Assembly: GCA_030147455.1 (NCBI GenBank)
Contig: JASKZU010000096.1
Location: 1 to 5,312 of the forward strand
DNA length: 5,312 nt
Source: Planococcus sp. (in: firmicutes)
GTDB lineage: Bacteria > Bacillota > Bacilli > Bacillales_A > Planococcaceae
Direction: 5' to 3'
This document shows, piece after piece, positions 4,069 to 5,312 of the stretch. Position 1 is the stretch's first letter, and every line of letters starts with the position of its first letter. Position numbers and translations under genes: made by a program. The notes under the pieces were generated by a model. It was not told where the DNA came from and did not search any database. It saw only the letters and a list, made by a program, of their open reading frames with translations.

Positions 4069-5312
4069 AGACAATCAGCCACTCATTTTTGAAATGACCA
4101 AACAAGGACGCGTAGGCTATAGCTTGCCGGAACTCGATGTACCGGAAGTGGACTTAAACGAACTGCTTGGCCAGGAGCTCGTACGCGAGGACCTGGCGGA
4201 ATTGCCGGAAGTTTCGGAGCTAGACATCATGCGCCATTACACGGCTTTGTCTAACCGCAACCACGGTGTGGATTCCGGGTTTTATCCGCTCGGTTCGTGC
4301 ACGATGAAATACAATCCGAAAATCAACGAATCGGTTGCACGGTACTCCGGTTTTGCCAACATCCATCCGTTGCAGGAAGAATCTACTGTGCAAGGCGCAA
4401 TGGAGTTGATGTATGACCTTCAGGAACATTTGAAGGAAATTACCGGCATGGATGAAGTGACGCTTCAGCCGGCTGCGGGCGCACACGGCGAGTGGACAGG
4501 CTTGATGATGATCCGTGCCTTCCACGAAGCAAAAGGCGACACGCACCGGACAAAAGTCATCGTTCCCGACTCTGCGCACGGAACCAATCCGGCATCGGCC
4601 ACCGTCGCTGGATTCGAGACGGTAACCGTGAAGTCGAACGAGCACGGCCTTGTCGACTTGGAAGACTTGAAGCGTGTGGTCGGCGACGATACAGCAGCGC
4701 TTATGCTGACCAACCCGAATACGCTCGGTTTGTTTGAGGAAGATATCCTGGAAATGGCTGCGATCATCCACGGTGTCGGCGGCAAGCTGTATTATGACGG
4801 AGCCAACTTGAACGCGGTCATGTCGAAGGCGCGTCCCGGAGATATGGGCTTTGACGTCGTCCATTTAAATCTTCACAAGACATTTACAGGCCCACACGGC
4901 GGCGGCGGTCCTGGATCCGGTCCAGTCGGCGTTAAATCAGACCTGATTCCTTATTTGCCGAAGCCGCTGCTTGTCAAAACCGATGAAGGCTTTGCTTTTG
5001 ACTATGACCGCCCGGACTCGATCGGCCGCGTCAAGCCGTTTTACGGCAACTTTGGCATCAACGTTCGTGCGTATACGTATATCCGCACGATGGGCCCGGA
5101 CGGATTGAAAAAAGTAACCGAGTACGCCGTTTTGAATGCCAACTATATGATGCGTAAATTAGCGCCTCATTTTGACTTGCCTTATGACCGCCACTGCAAG
5201 CATGAATTCGTACTGAGCGGCCGCCGCCAGAAAAAACTCGGCGTACGGACGCTCGATATGGCGAAGCGCCTGCTCGACTTCGGCTATCATCCGCCGACGA
5301 TTTATTTCCCGC
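4061..5312 (+). CDS. gcvPB: Glycine dehydrogenase (decarboxylating) subunit 2, P-protein C-terminal half (partial, runs off right edge)
   Basis: The frame is open for 417 codons to the window edge. B. subtilis GcvPB is about 488 aa, so roughly 70 residues are missing. It is the PLP-carrying subunit of glycine decarboxylase. Lys273 in NLHKTFTGPHGGGGPG (270-285) is the expected Schiff-base lysine, preceded by the Gly-rich phosphate-binding neighbourhood. Asp246 in YYDGAN (244-249) probably contacts the PLP ring nitrogen. Other family motifs are GFYPLGSCTMKYNP (73-86), QPAAGAHGEWTG (136-147) and SAHGTNPASA (171-180). GGAGG (4050-4054), inside the end of gcvPA, lies 6 nt before the ATG. The two frames overlap by 8 nt, consistent with coupled translation and 1:1 subunit supply. 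No frameshift or lost active-site residue is seen in the visible part. Confidence 0.98.
   Translation, partial: MHKDNQPLIFEMTKQGRVGYSLPELDVPEVDLNELLGQELVREDLAELPEVSELDIMRHYTALSNRNHGVDSGFYPLGSCTMKYNPKINESVARYSGFANIHPLQEESTVQGAMELMYDLQEHLKEITGMDEVTLQPAAGAHGEWTGLMMIRAFHEAKGDTHRTKVIVPDSAHGTNPASATVAGFETVTVKSNEHGLVDLEDLKRVVGDDTAALMLTNPNTLGLFEEDILEMAAIIHGVGGKLYYDGANLNAVMSKARPGDMGFDVVHLNLHKTFTGPHGGGGPGSGPVGVKSDLIPYLPKPLLVKTDEGFAFDYDRPDSIGRVKPFYGNFGINVRAYTYIRTMGPDGLKKVTEYAVLNANYMMRKLAPHFDLPYDRHCKHEFVLSGRRQKKLGVRTLDMAKRLLDFGYHPPTIYFP

Noticed and set aside
3292..4074. 260-codon open frame on the minus strand opposite gcvPA
   Set aside because: It lies fully opposite a strongly conserved gene, its translation is Cys/Phe/His/Arg-rich with no recognisable domain, and it is explained by codon bias in gcvPA.
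4220..4864. 214-codon open frame on the minus strand opposite gcvPB
   Set aside because: It is a shadow of gcvPB codon usage. It has no recognisable motif, and the sense-strand protein is unmistakable.

Overview
The window reads left to right, with every supported gene on the + strand. It looks like chromosomal DNA of a low- to mid-GC Gram-positive (Firmicutes). The protein sequences, the Bacillus-type split glycine decarboxylase (gcvPA/gcvPB), the comG pseudopilin genes and the Bacillus-style tandem glycine riboswitch point to Bacillales. The moderately high GC at third codon positions and the gene order suggest a Planococcus/Sporosarcina-like relative; that narrower placement is inference from memory of these families, not from a search.

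Left part (1-660): the distal end of a comG competence operon. It holds the last residues of comGE, a complete comGF and an unusually short comGG. The genes overlap (13 nt and 23 nt), which implies translational coupling. Their products are membrane-anchored minor pseudopilins or pseudopilin-like proteins of the DNA-uptake pilus. The visible comGG product keeps the leader and membrane segment but lacks most of the C-terminal domain seen in the B. subtilis protein.

Middle (680-1192): aroK, shikimate kinase, starts 19 nt after comGG with no terminator between them. It could be read through from comG or driven by a candidate extended -10 promoter lying inside comGG.

Intergenic control region (1193-1572): this 380-nt stretch holds no convincing protein gene but is dense in regulatory signals. 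They are an AT-rich inverted repeat after aroK, two candidate promoters, a perfect 7-bp-arm palindrome, a leader hairpin, a tandem two-aptamer glycine riboswitch and a 19-bp intrinsic terminator whose 5' arm overlaps helix P1 of the second aptamer. The arrangement predicts a glycine-activated ON switch by antitermination.

Right part (1573-5312): the gcvT-gcvPA-gcvPB operon. These are the aminomethyltransferase (T-protein) and the two subunits of the PLP-dependent glycine decarboxylase (P-protein). With the lipoyl H-protein and the L-protein (dihydrolipoamide dehydrogenase), neither of which is in this window, they break glycine down to CO2, ammonia and methylene-tetrahydrofolate. gcvPB runs off the right edge after 417 residues.

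I see no mobile element, CRISPR array, tRNA or rRNA, and nothing that looks like an undescribed multi-gene system. The least routine points are the short ComGG, the unexplained palindrome at the gcv promoter, and the structured leader in front of the riboswitch.
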